This document shows, one piece after another, positions 26,668-35,996 of a stretch of 64,000 nt of DNA (its first letter is position 1; each line of letters opens with the position of its first letter). The notes beneath the pieces were generated by a model, which did no database searches, was not told where the DNA came from, and saw nothing but the letters and a program-made list of their open reading frames with translations. Position numbers and translations under genes: made by a program. Origin of the DNA: Pseudoalteromonas prydzensis (lineage in GTDB: Bacteria; Pseudomonadota; Gammaproteobacteria; Enterobacterales; Alteromonadaceae); contig NZ_BDDT01000005.1 in assembly GCF_001661495.1 (NCBI RefSeq), forward strand, positions 1-64,000, in the 5' to 3' direction.

Positions 26668-27627
26668 ATGACAGATAAAATCGCCATTTTCGAGCAAGCA
26701 GCCAATTGGGCTGAGTTATCAAGTAGCTTGTCAGACGAACAACAGCAACAACTTAAGGCTTGGCTGGATGAGGCGCCTGAACATCGTGATGCTTATCAAA
26801 AATGTCTTAAAATGTGGCGCTCTGATGAACTTGAAAATATGCTTGAAGAACAAGCAGAGCAACTTCCTGTAAGCAGTAAAAAGCCAATGACTAAGTGGTT
26901 ATGGGCAAGTGCATTTTGTTCAGTTTTTTTACTCATCGCGGTTAATTTTTTAGCTATACAGTCACCCGCTAAACCAGAAAGTATAATCGCAAAAACAAAC
27001 ACTTCACAATCGCGCTATGTTGATTTACCTGATGGTTCAGCCATGAAGGTTGGCCCGCAAAGTACCCTTAGTTATTTGTTTACAAAGCAGTCTCGTAAAG
27101 TTGAGCTAAGCCAAGGTGAGTCGCTTTTTTCTGTGCAGCATTTAAGTGATAACCAACCATTTATTGTTGATGCTGGAGATACGCAAGTTACAGTAACAGG
27201 GACTGAATTCTCGGTAGATAAAAGTGACTTTGGTACTCAAGTTATTGTTGTTCATGGCAGTGTTCATGTAGCAAATCAGTTAGATAACACTAGCGTTGAG
27301 TTAACAGCTGGACAAAGTGTTGAAATCATTGATGGAAAAATGGGGGAAGTAAAGCACCTGCCTAAGTCATACAATCATTACTTAGATCTAGATAGCACAC
27401 AACCACAGTGGCTGGATGCGTATCAAATGAGTTTGGGCTCTGTGCTTGCAAAACTTGATCGACAAATGAGCGAGCAAATTAGCTTAGAAGATAATGCCCT
27501 CAAATCAATGCTTGTTACAGGTCGGTTCGATCTCAACACACCAAAGCAAACGCTGCAGATGCTTGCTTTAGCCAATAAATTAAGAGTATCGCAATACTCC
27601 GAGCAAATTATTATACGTAATAACTAA
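26668..27627 (+). CDS. FecR-like anti-sigma factor / sigma regulator
   Basis: A 319-aa single-pass inner-membrane protein. A cytoplasmic N-terminal domain (about 1-70, with WLDEAPEHRDAYQKCLKMW, typical of FecR) is followed by a membrane helix (about 80-98) and the periplasmic FecR domain (YVDLPDGSAMKVGPQSTLSY, FIVDAGDTQVTVTGTEFSV, GSVHV). I use the ATG at 26668 rather than an in-frame TTG two codons earlier. In cell-surface signalling FecR relays binding of ligand to an STN-type TonB receptor and activates an ECF sigma factor. The receptor follows after 1 nt; the sigma candidate lies at 31432-31911. Confidence 0.88.
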   Translation: MTDKIAIFEQAANWAELSSSLSDEQQQQLKAWLDEAPEHRDAYQKCLKMWRSDELENMLEEQAEQLPVSSKKPMTKWLWASAFCSVFLLIAVNFLAIQSPAKPESIIAKTNTSQSRYVDLPDGSAMKVGPQSTLSYLFTKQSRKVELSQGESLFSVQHLSDNQPFIVDAGDTQVTVTGTEFSVDKSDFGTQVIVVHGSVHVANQLDNTSVELTAGQSVEIIDGKMGEVKHLPKSYNHYLDLDSTQPQWLDAYQMSLGSVLAKLDRQMSEQISLEDNALKSMLVTGRFDLNTPKQTLQMLALANKLRVSQYSEQIIIRNN

Positions 27628-27628
27628 C

Positions 27629-30523
27629 ATGCAAAGAGTAAGCGGTTTATTGCTGTTACTCTGTCTCTGCAATAGCCAACTTAGCTTTAGTCAACAAGCT
27701 ATAACTACCTCTAATTCTGATGAGAAATTAGTAGCCGTTCAGGCGAAAGATTTATTTGGCAGTCTAAAAATGCTTTCAGAGCAAACCGGTGCAGCCGTTT
27801 TTTTTGCCGCTGATTTGGCTAATATATCTGCAGATTTTTATTACTCCGGTGACAATGATTTAACAAGCATCATCCGGTTAATAGCGACTCACTACCAAGT
27901 TAATATTGAGCAATTAGAGGGCTCTCTAATCGTCTCTCAGTTAACAATAAATGCAGTTGAAAATGATAAATCTATTAATAATGCGCCAAGCCTGCCCGAA
28001 AAAAAAGATATCCCCCTTGAAGAAGTGATCATTAGTGCTTCGTCAGTACAGACTAAAAGGGCTCGTAGATATTCAGTTAATAACGATGTGAACCCCGATG
28101 ACGCTGTGCGAGTTGAATCAATATCATTAATGAATGCCGCGAGCTTTGCGACTAATAATTTAGCTGATTCATTACTTAATGTTGCAGGAATATCGGCCAG
28201 TTACGACAGTGCTGAGGCAAGGCAGGTTGCAATGCGAGGATTAAGTGGTGATTTTATTCATGTTGCATTAAACGGTATGCAGACCCTTGCTATACATGGT
28301 TCTTCGCTTGATAGCAGAGGACAAAATGAACGTGCGATTGCATTTGATTTTAATGTGTTGCCAAGTGAGTTATTTGAAAAGGTCGATATCGTTAAAGAAT
28401 ATAGTGTTGTTCAGGATAGCGGAGGAATTGCGGGCAACATTAATCTCTATACGAGCAGCGCTGAACAGCTTATGGATGAAGAGTCGCAATTAAATACCAT
28501 GTTTGAATACAGCCAAACAGACTTTGTTGATGGGCCCACATATCGTGGTGCGTTTTCTTGGCAATACAAACAGCGACATTGGTTTTATATGCTCGGCGGC
28601 AGTATAAATCACAAAGTAACGCAAGAGCAGGGATACAATACCTATCGGTGGCGGCATTTAGATATTGCAAGTACTGACATTAGCCAACTTAGTACTGACA
28701 TACAGCAAAAGCTACAAGCACAAGAGGTTTACTTTCCGCGTGGAAATCGATATTCCATTTGGAATAATAATATTAAACAGCAAGGGGTTACCGCTGCTGT
28801 ACATTACCATGGTGATAACTTTAGCCATAAGCTTGATTGGTTATATGCAGAGCTTAATAACCAAAAGCAGGAGTATCACCTTTCAACTCGAGGGATCAGC
28901 TCCTCGGCACTCGTAGCCGGTGGCGACCAGCCGAGTAAAATTACGCAGCTTGAAATTGATGAACATGATTACTTGCGCTTTGCAGAGTTTGAAAATGCGC
29001 AAATAGCTACTGAGAGTCGGCAAATAAACAAAAAAACACAATTTTCGCAGCTCACTTGGCGAGGTGATTATTGGCTTTCTCATAAGTTTAAGTTGAATTG
29101 GTTGTTAGGAAGCTCGAAAAACGAGTTAGATGTGCCAAAAGATGAAAAAGTATTTTTAAAAGGATTTAGCAATTTAACAACCGACTACTCCCCTCAACTG
29201 GCTCATCCTCATAATAGTTACGGTATGGATTTACAGTCGAGTAGACAATGGCAACTCGACGAAATCGATATTCAGGCTAATCAATCATTAATTGAGCAAC
29301 AACAGGGGAACATAGGCTTTAGCTACCAGTATGACGCAACGCTTTGGCAATTTGGTGTCCAGTATAAGCGTTTTGTAGATGAGCGAGTTCAAAAGCAACA
29401 AGATGACCTTTATAAAAGAGAATTTAATACAGGTCTTTTAGATAGTGCACTTGATAATGAGATTAGCCAGATTGTTGATTACCATAAAGAAGTATCTTGG
29501 TTAGGCGTCAATAATAGTAATGTGGCTAAGCGTTACTTAACCGATATTAGCCTTGATAGTGCTAATATTTTAGATTCGCAAAGTTATAGCCTAGAGCGAA
29601 TTAACAGCGCTGCTTGGTTGCAGTATGAGTATCAGCAGAGTGATTATAGTGTTGATTTAGGTATGCGGATCGAACATTTTGATGAGCAAGTCTATCATGC
29701 AAAAAACTTTGCAAGCACAAGTAACCGTTATTCACGGCCGCTCTTTTCAGCTAATTTTAGATATGCACTTTCAGCTAATTGGCAAGCCCGTTTAAATTTA
29801 AGTGAGAACCTAACGCCTGTTGCCACCAAATACTTTAATCCAACGAAACAACCGTTATCAGGTATTACTGGTTATGAAGTGAGTAATACAGCGCTATCTG
29901 CTTATGAAAGTCAGCAATTTACACTGCAGTTGATTGGTAATGTCGATTCACACACTCAACTTGTGAGCAGTGTGTATGCTAAAAAATTATCAGGATTAAT
30001 CAATTATCAGCAACTTGCTGATGATAAGAATTTATATCAGCGGGTGAACCAAGCAACGGCTTGGGTGAAGGGTATCGATATTGATTTAACCCATCACTTG
30101 CAACCACATATAACACTGAATGCGGCTTACAGTTACGCTGATAGCGAACGAGACTATCGTTTTGCTGATATGTTTAAGTATACCGGGCAGTTAGAAGGAT
30201 TATCTAAACATGTTGCTAATTTTTCAGTAGATTACCAACAACCAACATGGGGCAGCCGACTACAGCTGAATTATCGTAGTGGTTATATTAGTGAAATCAA
30301 TTATCAGCAGATATGGGTTGATCAGTTTGAAACGGGGTTTTTACCATTTAAGCGTATTAACTGGTCTTCTTATTTTGCTTTAAACGATGTGCTTGAATTA
30401 AATGTTGGCGTGAATAACCTTAGTAATGAATATTACCGAGAGTATGCAGGCCAACACCATGCGATATACAACACCACTCAAGCAGGAAGGCAGTATTATC
30501 TTCGCTTTATATTGATGCTGTAA
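27629..30523 (+). CDS. TonB-dependent receptor with N-terminal STN signalling domain
   Basis: A 964-aa outer-membrane receptor. Signal peptide (1-21), STN domain (about 32-110, AKDLFGSLKMLSEQTGAAVFF), TonB box region (PLEEVIISAS), plug (LADSLLNVAGISASYD, RQVAMRGLSGDFIHVALNGMQ) and 22-strand barrel ending in an aromatic residue pattern (YYLRFILML). The STN domain plus FecR one nt upstream make it a transducer type receptor. It shares distinctive stretches with the receptor at 33220 (YNTYRWR, RGNRYS-W, LYAELNN-K-E-H), so the two are paralogues that probably recognise related ligands. Confidence 0.9.
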   Translation: MQRVSGLLLLLCLCNSQLSFSQQAITTSNSDEKLVAVQAKDLFGSLKMLSEQTGAAVFFAADLANISADFYYSGDNDLTSIIRLIATHYQVNIEQLEGSLIVSQLTINAVENDKSINNAPSLPEKKDIPLEEVIISASSVQTKRARRYSVNNDVNPDDAVRVESISLMNAASFATNNLADSLLNVAGISASYDSAEARQVAMRGLSGDFIHVALNGMQTLAIHGSSLDSRGQNERAIAFDFNVLPSELFEKVDIVKEYSVVQDSGGIAGNINLYTSSAEQLMDEESQLNTMFEYSQTDFVDGPTYRGAFSWQYKQRHWFYMLGGSINHKVTQEQGYNTYRWRHLDIASTDISQLSTDIQQKLQAQEVYFPRGNRYSIWNNNIKQQGVTAAVHYHGDNFSHKLDWLYAELNNQKQEYHLSTRGISSSALVAGGDQPSKITQLEIDEHDYLRFAEFENAQIATESRQINKKTQFSQLTWRGDYWLSHKFKLNWLLGSSKNELDVPKDEKVFLKGFSNLTTDYSPQLAHPHNSYGMDLQSSRQWQLDEIDIQANQSLIEQQQGNIGFSYQYDATLWQFGVQYKRFVDERVQKQQDDLYKREFNTGLLDSALDNEISQIVDYHKEVSWLGVNNSNVAKRYLTDISLDSANILDSQSYSLERINSAAWLQYEYQQSDYSVDLGMRIEHFDEQVYHAKNFASTSNRYSRPLFSANFRYALSANWQARLNLSENLTPVATKYFNPTKQPLSGITGYEVSNTALSAYESQQFTLQLIGNVDSHTQLVSSVYAKKLSGLINYQQLADDKNLYQRVNQATAWVKGIDIDLTHHLQPHITLNAAYSYADSERDYRFADMFKYTGQLEGLSKHVANFSVDYQQPTWGSRLQLNYRSGYISEINYQQIWVDQFETGFLPFKRINWSSYFALNDVLELNVGVNNLSNEYYREYAGQHHAIYNTTQAGRQYYLRFILML

Positions 30524-30543
30524 CGTTTTTAATTTTGATGCGA

Positions 30544-31332
30544 TTAGAAGCCCGGATAACCAGTAGGCAGCGATGAGTTAAGCTTATTGATAAAGTTACC
30601 TTCATTAAAAGGAGTGTTAGCTTTATCAAAGCTGGTGGTATTAAATAAATACTGTAAATCGGCATTTGTTGTTCCTACATCGCCTTGCATTAACTGCCAC
30701 GAAGCTAGTGTTGGTGTATGCCATGCCCCAGTTGCGTTTTCTGCCAGCTCTTGCGCACCACCTGGTCTAAATACGTGAGTTGATGCGCCATCTTTATGAT
30801 AGACAATTCGTACGTGCTGTTGCTGAGCATCATCGTAAGCGTAATCGCTTTTGGCCGCAGTAACAGCACCGCGATGCTTGGAGTAACTAATATGAGTTAA
30901 ATTGTTATTGGTAAGCCATACAATTACGTATTCCCAGTCATGTCTATGGCTGAAAACATCATCAAACCATGCGTTATCTATCGCCTGATCTTTCTCAAAG
31001 TACAACGCATACATATGAGCACAATATTGAATACTACCATTATTAACGCAGGTACTACGATGGTTGGTGTTTGAGTTAGCTAAATCAGAGTTATCCCGGC
31101 AACCCCCTCCAATGCTGCCTGTGGGCTTTAATCCGCCATTAGCTTGACCATTACGGCCAATCCCAACCGATGGGTAGCAGCCATCAGTATCATAATCAAA
31201 GCGAGGGGCCCACTTTTTAGCATCACTGGTTGTGAATTCTTTAATTTTTGGCGGTGGAGCAGCTTGTACTGCCTGACAGAAAAGGGTTGTACTTACAAAA
31301 GCTAAGGTATAGATAAAGAATAATTTTTTCAT
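30544..31332 (-). CDS. NEP1-like protein (NPP1/NLP) cytolysin
   Basis: A 262-aa secreted protein with a signal peptide (MKKLFFIYTLAFVSTTLFCQ then AVQA) that fixes the start at 31332; a longer frame adds an implausible basic lead. The hallmark SHRHDWEYVIVWL matches the NLP heptapeptide GHRHDWE with Ser for Gly, and the preceding CAHMYALYFEKDQ fits the MYAWYFPKD block. NLPs lyse plant-type membranes by binding glycosylinositol phosphorylceramides. One Cys pair upstream (CVNNGSIQYC) also fits the family. It is convergent with the STN receptor and next to a sigma factor and a PI-PLC-like gene. Confidence 0.87.
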   Translation of the reverse strand: MKKLFFIYTLAFVSTTLFCQAVQAAPPPKIKEFTTSDAKKWAPRFDYDTDGCYPSVGIGRNGQANGGLKPTGSIGGGCRDNSDLANSNTNHRSTCVNNGSIQYCAHMYALYFEKDQAIDNAWFDDVFSHRHDWEYVIVWLTNNNLTHISYSKHRGAVTAAKSDYAYDDAQQQHVRIVYHKDGASTHVFRPGGAQELAENATGAWHTPTLASWQLMQGDVGTTNADLQYLFNTTSFDKANTPFNEGNFINKLNSSLPTGYPGF

Positions 31333-31431
31333 TCTACGTTTCCTTGAGTTTAGTTTGAATGTCCTATTAAAGAGCAAACTAAAAATACCAAGGAGACAAT
31401 TTTTATTATGAAGCTTTCATTACCAAGCAGG

Positions 31432-31911
31432 TTATTCAGCATGCATAGCAAGTTGCGCGAGTGCGCGATTTATATGTTTTTTTACAGCATCTTCGCTTAA
31501 ATCCAACTCTTTGGCTATGTGCCCTCTGCTTTGGTTGTATAAACGACGGCGGATAAAAACTTGTTGGCGCATAGGCGGCATATTTTTTAGTACCGCCTGG
31601 ATTGTTGATATTTGTTGGTGCTGTGAATAGCGCTGCTCAATACATTCAGACTCTCGGGTATCAAGCGTTTCATCGTAAGGTTCGCTTTTTTTAGCCGATA
31701 ATTTCCATGCAAAGTGACGCGCAACCGTTACTGCATAAGCCAGAGGATTATCGATTTTTTTATGTTTATCTTGCTCGATAACAGTGGCAAATGTTTCTTG
31801 AAACACATCAGCCTCATCTTCAGGCACTTTGACCCATTTACGGATTGCGGCTTTCAATTTTAGCTCATCTTTTAACAACTCAGTTGTAATTGAAAATTCG
31901 CGTTTATTCAC
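31432..31911 (-). CDS. ECF-type RNA polymerase sigma factor (FecI-like)
   Basis: A 159-aa sigma-70 family factor with region 2 (about 22-75, DEADVFQETFATVIEQDKH then NPLAYAVTVARHFAW) and region 4 (about 105-155, MPPMRQQVFIRRRLYNQSRGHIAKELDLSEDAVKKHINRAL), the layout of FecI-type iron/cell-surface signalling factors. It is divergent from the PI-PLC-like gene (182-nt gap). No FecR gene adjoins it, but an orphan FecR with an STN receptor lies 4 kb away, so they are a likely functional pair. Confidence 0.85.
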   Translation of the reverse strand: MNKREFSITTELLKDELKLKAAIRKWVKVPEDEADVFQETFATVIEQDKHKKIDNPLAYAVTVARHFAWKLSAKKSEPYDETLDTRESECIEQRYSQHQQISTIQAVLKNMPPMRQQVFIRRRLYNQSRGHIAKELDLSEDAVKKHINRALAQLAMHAE

Positions 31912-32093
31912 GGCTATATTCTTATTTTTAATTAAAAAATCTACCCTATGCTGACAGACAAATATGACAACTAAATTAACTTTTATCGAACTATGAATAA
32001 TTAAAAAAAATTAAATTTTTTTGGCGCCTTTTTAACTTTTACTCTCTCTTTACAGGCATTAACAACTCGCTTTTAAGTAAATGAAGGGTCGAT

Positions 32094-33194
32094 ATGTTTA
32101 TTAAAGGGTTGCAAGTTATTAGTGGCATCGTTTTTTTATGTGCCGTCAGCTTGCCAGTAAAAGCAGCAGTAAAACTTAATCAGTTACAGGTAATTGGTAG
32201 TCATAACAGTTATAAAACAGGGCTTGATGAGCAGATTGTCAATAAGCTTGATGAATTACAAGGTGGGTTTGCAGACAAAGTTAGTTATGCACACCCTACG
32301 CTTAGTGAGCAGCTAGATTTAGGGTTAAGACAGCTTGAGATCGATGTACTTGCAGATAATCAAGGTGGTCGATATTCAAACCCTTTAGCTCAAACATGGA
32401 CTAAAAATCAACTATACAGTGACGTGCAAAAGCAGCAGCTTGCAAAGCCTGGTTTTAAAGTACTGCATATTCCCGATATTGATGTGAGCAGTCATTGTGT
32501 TTTATTTACTGAGTGTTTAACGCAATTAAAAAACTGGTCAAATCAGCACCCTGATCATCTACCTATTTATATCTTATTTAATGTTAAAGAATCGCGCTGG
32601 GAAAAAATTGCAGGCGTTCAGCCTGAGCTTTTTTCAGTGGATCACTATCAAGCCTTGAGTAACGTTATTAGTAAAGTGCTAGGGCAAGATAAATTACTCA
32701 CTCCAGCAGACATCAAACAGCCAAATCAAGGTTTAGCAGAATCGATAAAAAGTCAGGGCTGGCCTGAATTGGAGAGCGTAAGAGGTAAGTTTGTATTTAT
32801 TTTTGATGCAAATCAACGCCAGCTACAGCTGTTTGCTCAAGTACCAAAGCCCAACATGTTTGCAGCGTGGCCGATTACTCATCCAGATGCCACTTTTCTA
32901 TTGTTTAACAATCCCCAGCAACAGCAGCAATTGATATCGCAGGCTGTTACACAAGGCTTTATCGTCAGAACCCGTGCCGATGAGTTTAATGCAACAAAGT
33001 CACCAAGCAACCGCGCTATTAGCTCCATCAGCTCTGGTGCACAGATCATTTCAAGCGATTTTTATTTAGGTGCAAAGCAAGCGCCCCTAAATGCCCCCTT
33101 TGTCAGTTTTAAATTAGTGAACAAGCAAGATGATCAACAGCCTATAAATCCGTTTGTACGCTGTTTGAGATCTGTCACTGATTGCCCACTTTAA
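32094..33194 (+). CDS. Secreted PI-PLC-like phosphodiesterase (Ca2+-dependent PLC group)
   Basis: 366 aa with signal peptide (about 1-23, ending VKAA). The PLC-X-like TIM-barrel shows GSHNSYKTGL with the first catalytic His, then LGLRQLEIDVLAD (metal-binding Glu/Asp) and the second His region FKVLHIPDIDVSSHC. This is the layout of bacterial phosphoinositide-specific phospholipase C-like enzymes, which cleave phosphatidylinositol or related lipids to diacylglycerol and inositol phosphate. The TonB receptor gene follows after 25 nt, so the two probably form an operon coupling substrate cleavage to uptake. Confidence 0.82.
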   Translation: MFIKGLQVISGIVFLCAVSLPVKAAVKLNQLQVIGSHNSYKTGLDEQIVNKLDELQGGFADKVSYAHPTLSEQLDLGLRQLEIDVLADNQGGRYSNPLAQTWTKNQLYSDVQKQQLAKPGFKVLHIPDIDVSSHCVLFTECLTQLKNWSNQHPDHLPIYILFNVKESRWEKIAGVQPELFSVDHYQALSNVISKVLGQDKLLTPADIKQPNQGLAESIKSQGWPELESVRGKFVFIFDANQRQLQLFAQVPKPNMFAAWPITHPDATFLLFNNPQQQQQLISQAVTQGFIVRTRADEFNATKSPSNRAISSISSGAQIISSDFYLGAKQAPLNAPFVSFKLVNKQDDQQPINPFVRCLRSVTDCPL

Positions 33195-33219
33195 CTTTTA
33201 ATTTTAATCGGAGAAAACC

Positions 33220-35928
33220 ATGAAACCGCAATTAACAAAACGCTACTTAACCTTGGCAATTTTAGCGGGTATAGCCAGTACCAGTTCGTCAACTTTTGCA
33301 GCAGAGCAAGGCGAGCAAGCGCAAGAGATGGAAAATATAGTTGTTAAAGGCTTTCGCCAAAGCTTATTAAAAAACCGTGACGTAAAGCGTGACTCTTTAA
33401 TGGTTCAAGACAGTATTGTTGCTGAAGATATTGCTGATTTTCCAGATCTAAACCTCGCTGAATCATTGCAACGTGTACCGGGGGTAACTATTACTCGTGA
33501 AGGGGGAGAAGGTCGACAAATATCGCTACGTGGCTTGGGTCCTGATTTTACTCGAGTAGAGCTGAATGGTTTAGATGTACTCGCAACGAGTGGCAGTAGT
33601 ATGGATAGCCGAGGGCAGGCTAACCGCTCTCGTGGATTTGATTTTAACGTTTTTGCCTCTGAACTATTTAGCCAAATTGATGTGAAAAAGTCCTTCTCGG
33701 CAAGTATGGAAGAAGGTGGTATAGGCGGTACAGTTGCTCTGCGCCCAAGTAAGCCGTTTGATTACGATGGTCTAAAAGGGGCTATTTCGGCTCAAGCAGG
33801 ATCTAACTCTATGGCACATGGCACCAGCCCTCGTTTGGCTGGGTTGATCTCAAATATCTGGGATAACTTTGGCGCATTATTCTCATTAGCTTACTCTAAG
33901 CGCGATACGATGGAGCAAGGTACAAATACGTATCGTTGGCGCCCACTTGATGGCGCAGGCTCTGACTTGAGTGCTTTAGATCAAGCAACGCAAGATAAAG
34001 TGACTAATAAAGAGTTGCGCTTTGCTCGTGGTAATCGTTACTCAGCATGGGAAAACGAACAAGAGCGCTTGGGTGTTACCTCTGCTTTTCAGTATAAAGT
34101 TAGTGACAGCTTGTCGTTTGATTTTGATGTTTTATATGCGGAGCTTAACAATGATAAAAATGAGCATCATATAGCAACGCGTGGCGCAGGGTTAAGTGGT
34201 TTGGGCGCAGCAACAACTGCTGGTGGACAAACTGTTGGCGGTGCTGTGGTCAATGAGCTGCGTTATAACGAGAACGGTGAAGCTGTTTACACAGATATTA
34301 GTAACGCAACCTTAGCAACAGAAAGCCGCGTACAGCAAATGGACACAACGTTTAGCCAAGTATCATTTTTAACTGATTGGCAGTTAAGTGAATCTACAGC
34401 ACTTGAGTTACTACTAGGTCATTCGGAGAATAAATTTACTATTCCTGTTAGTGATAAAGTGTTTTATGAAGGCTTTGGTAGAGTGACCTCTGATTATGTG
34501 CAAGATCGTTTTTATGCTAAGCATACTTATGACTTTGATACAGCCTCAATCGATAATTGGAAAATGCACGAGTTTGATCTGGATGAAAGCGAACAGAACT
34601 CTAGCTATGACACGATTAAACTCTCGTTCAATACATTTGTAGGCGACACGGGTGAATTAAAGTATGGCGTATTAAATAAAAAGTTTAGCTCTGACGGTAA
34701 AAGCTACCAAGTTAAAGACGCACTAAAAGGAGAGTTTGAATCTGGAGAAATTGATAATAGGTTAGATGCTAGTTTTTTCAGTGTTTATAACGGCCATGAC
34801 AAAGCAAACTGGGCTGCTGCAAATGTTGCCAAGACGCAGGATTATTTTGGTGTAAGCTCTGAGCTATCAGAGCAAGATTTACTGATAAACAGTATTTATG
34901 ATCTAACTGAAGAAACTCGTTCGGCATGGTTTGAATATCAATGGCAAAATGATCTGTTTGGTGGAAATCTAGGTGTGCGATATGTACAGACAGATATTAC
35001 TTCAACAGGTTATATATCAACTGGCGACGACAATGTAGAAACTCAGGTTGAGCAAGATTATTCAGAGTTTTTACCTGCGCTAAATTTAGTTTGGTATGCT
35101 GCTGAGGGGGTTCAGGTAAGAGGAAGTGTGAGTAAAAATCTAACACGACCATCTTTGGGGTCACTTGCTATTTCAGGGTCTGTTAACACCGACAAGCTAG
35201 AGCTAAGCTCAGGTAACCCCGGCCTGTCACCTTATGAATCAATAAACTACGACACTGCAATTGAATGGTATATCGATGATACTGGTTTTATCACCGCAGG
35301 CTTATTTTACAAAGACATCGATAACTTTGTGATAGGTAGCAGCTCTAAAATGCCGTATGGGCAAACAGGCTTTTCAGAGTCTTTGTTAGCACCAGGACAA
35401 ACTGCAGACACAGAATTTACTTATTACACCAGCGTAAATGGTGAAAAAACCAGTATTCAAGGTTTAGAGTTAGGCGGCCAATTAGACTTTACCTTTTTAC
35501 CTGCGCCATTTAACAATATGGGGGTAATCGCCAACTACACTTATGCTGACGGCGACATGGATTACTATGATGGCGATGAGTACTTTACTACGAAAGCATT
35601 CCCAGGTTTATCTGAGCACTCAGCGAATGCCACGTTATATTACGAAACAGAGCAGTGGGGTATGCGGGTATCGTCATCGTATCGTAGTGAGTACTTAACA
35701 GAGATAGCTTCGCCATTGGATTCAGACCAAGATGAAGCTGGTTTTCATGGTACGACTTATGTGGATTTTTCAGCTTTTTATAATATAAGTGAGAAGTTAA
35801 AAGTCACTTTTGAGGCCGTTAATTTAACGAATCAACGCGAAGAGCAATATAGTGACTCAGACGATCGTTTGTACAACACCACTGAGTTTGGCTCAACCTA
35901 TTACGTAGGGGTTAACTACCAGCTATAG
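33220..35928 (+). CDS. TonB-dependent receptor, no STN domain, paralogue of the receptor at 27629
   Basis: 902 aa. Signal peptide (about 1-27, ending TFAA), then directly a TonB box (MENIVVKGF) and plug (LAESLQRVPGVTITREGGEGRQ, SLRGLGPDFTRVELNGLDV), and a barrel of about 750 residues ending YYVGVNYQL. There is no STN domain, so it imports but does not signal. The plug start resembles receptors for carbohydrates and other organic ligands in Alteromonadales (VVKGFR-SL-K). Shared blocks with the STN receptor (NTYRWRPLDG, RGNRYSAWENE, LYAELNNDKNEHH) mark common ancestry. Co-transcribed with the PI-PLC-like gene. Confidence 0.9.
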   Translation: MKPQLTKRYLTLAILAGIASTSSSTFAAEQGEQAQEMENIVVKGFRQSLLKNRDVKRDSLMVQDSIVAEDIADFPDLNLAESLQRVPGVTITREGGEGRQISLRGLGPDFTRVELNGLDVLATSGSSMDSRGQANRSRGFDFNVFASELFSQIDVKKSFSASMEEGGIGGTVALRPSKPFDYDGLKGAISAQAGSNSMAHGTSPRLAGLISNIWDNFGALFSLAYSKRDTMEQGTNTYRWRPLDGAGSDLSALDQATQDKVTNKELRFARGNRYSAWENEQERLGVTSAFQYKVSDSLSFDFDVLYAELNNDKNEHHIATRGAGLSGLGAATTAGGQTVGGAVVNELRYNENGEAVYTDISNATLATESRVQQMDTTFSQVSFLTDWQLSESTALELLLGHSENKFTIPVSDKVFYEGFGRVTSDYVQDRFYAKHTYDFDTASIDNWKMHEFDLDESEQNSSYDTIKLSFNTFVGDTGELKYGVLNKKFSSDGKSYQVKDALKGEFESGEIDNRLDASFFSVYNGHDKANWAAANVAKTQDYFGVSSELSEQDLLINSIYDLTEETRSAWFEYQWQNDLFGGNLGVRYVQTDITSTGYISTGDDNVETQVEQDYSEFLPALNLVWYAAEGVQVRGSVSKNLTRPSLGSLAISGSVNTDKLELSSGNPGLSPYESINYDTAIEWYIDDTGFITAGLFYKDIDNFVIGSSSKMPYGQTGFSESLLAPGQTADTEFTYYTSVNGEKTSIQGLELGGQLDFTFLPAPFNNMGVIANYTYADGDMDYYDGDEYFTTKAFPGLSEHSANATLYYETEQWGMRVSSSYRSEYLTEIASPLDSDQDEAGFHGTTYVDFSAFYNISEKLKVTFEAVNLTNQREEQYSDSDDRLYNTTEFGSTYYVGVNYQL

Positions 35929-35936
35929 TTAATAGT

Positions 35937-35963
35937 AAGCGCCACTTTTCGTGGCGCTTTTTG
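35937..35963 (+). terminator. Terminator after the PLC-TonB operon
   Basis: The 9-bp stem AAGCGCCAC / GTGGCGCTT closes a TTTTC loop and is followed by TTTG. It lies 9 nt past the receptor stop codon. Confidence 0.85.
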
Positions 35964-35996
35964 ACAGACACGTTTAACATTCTCAATTAATTTGTC

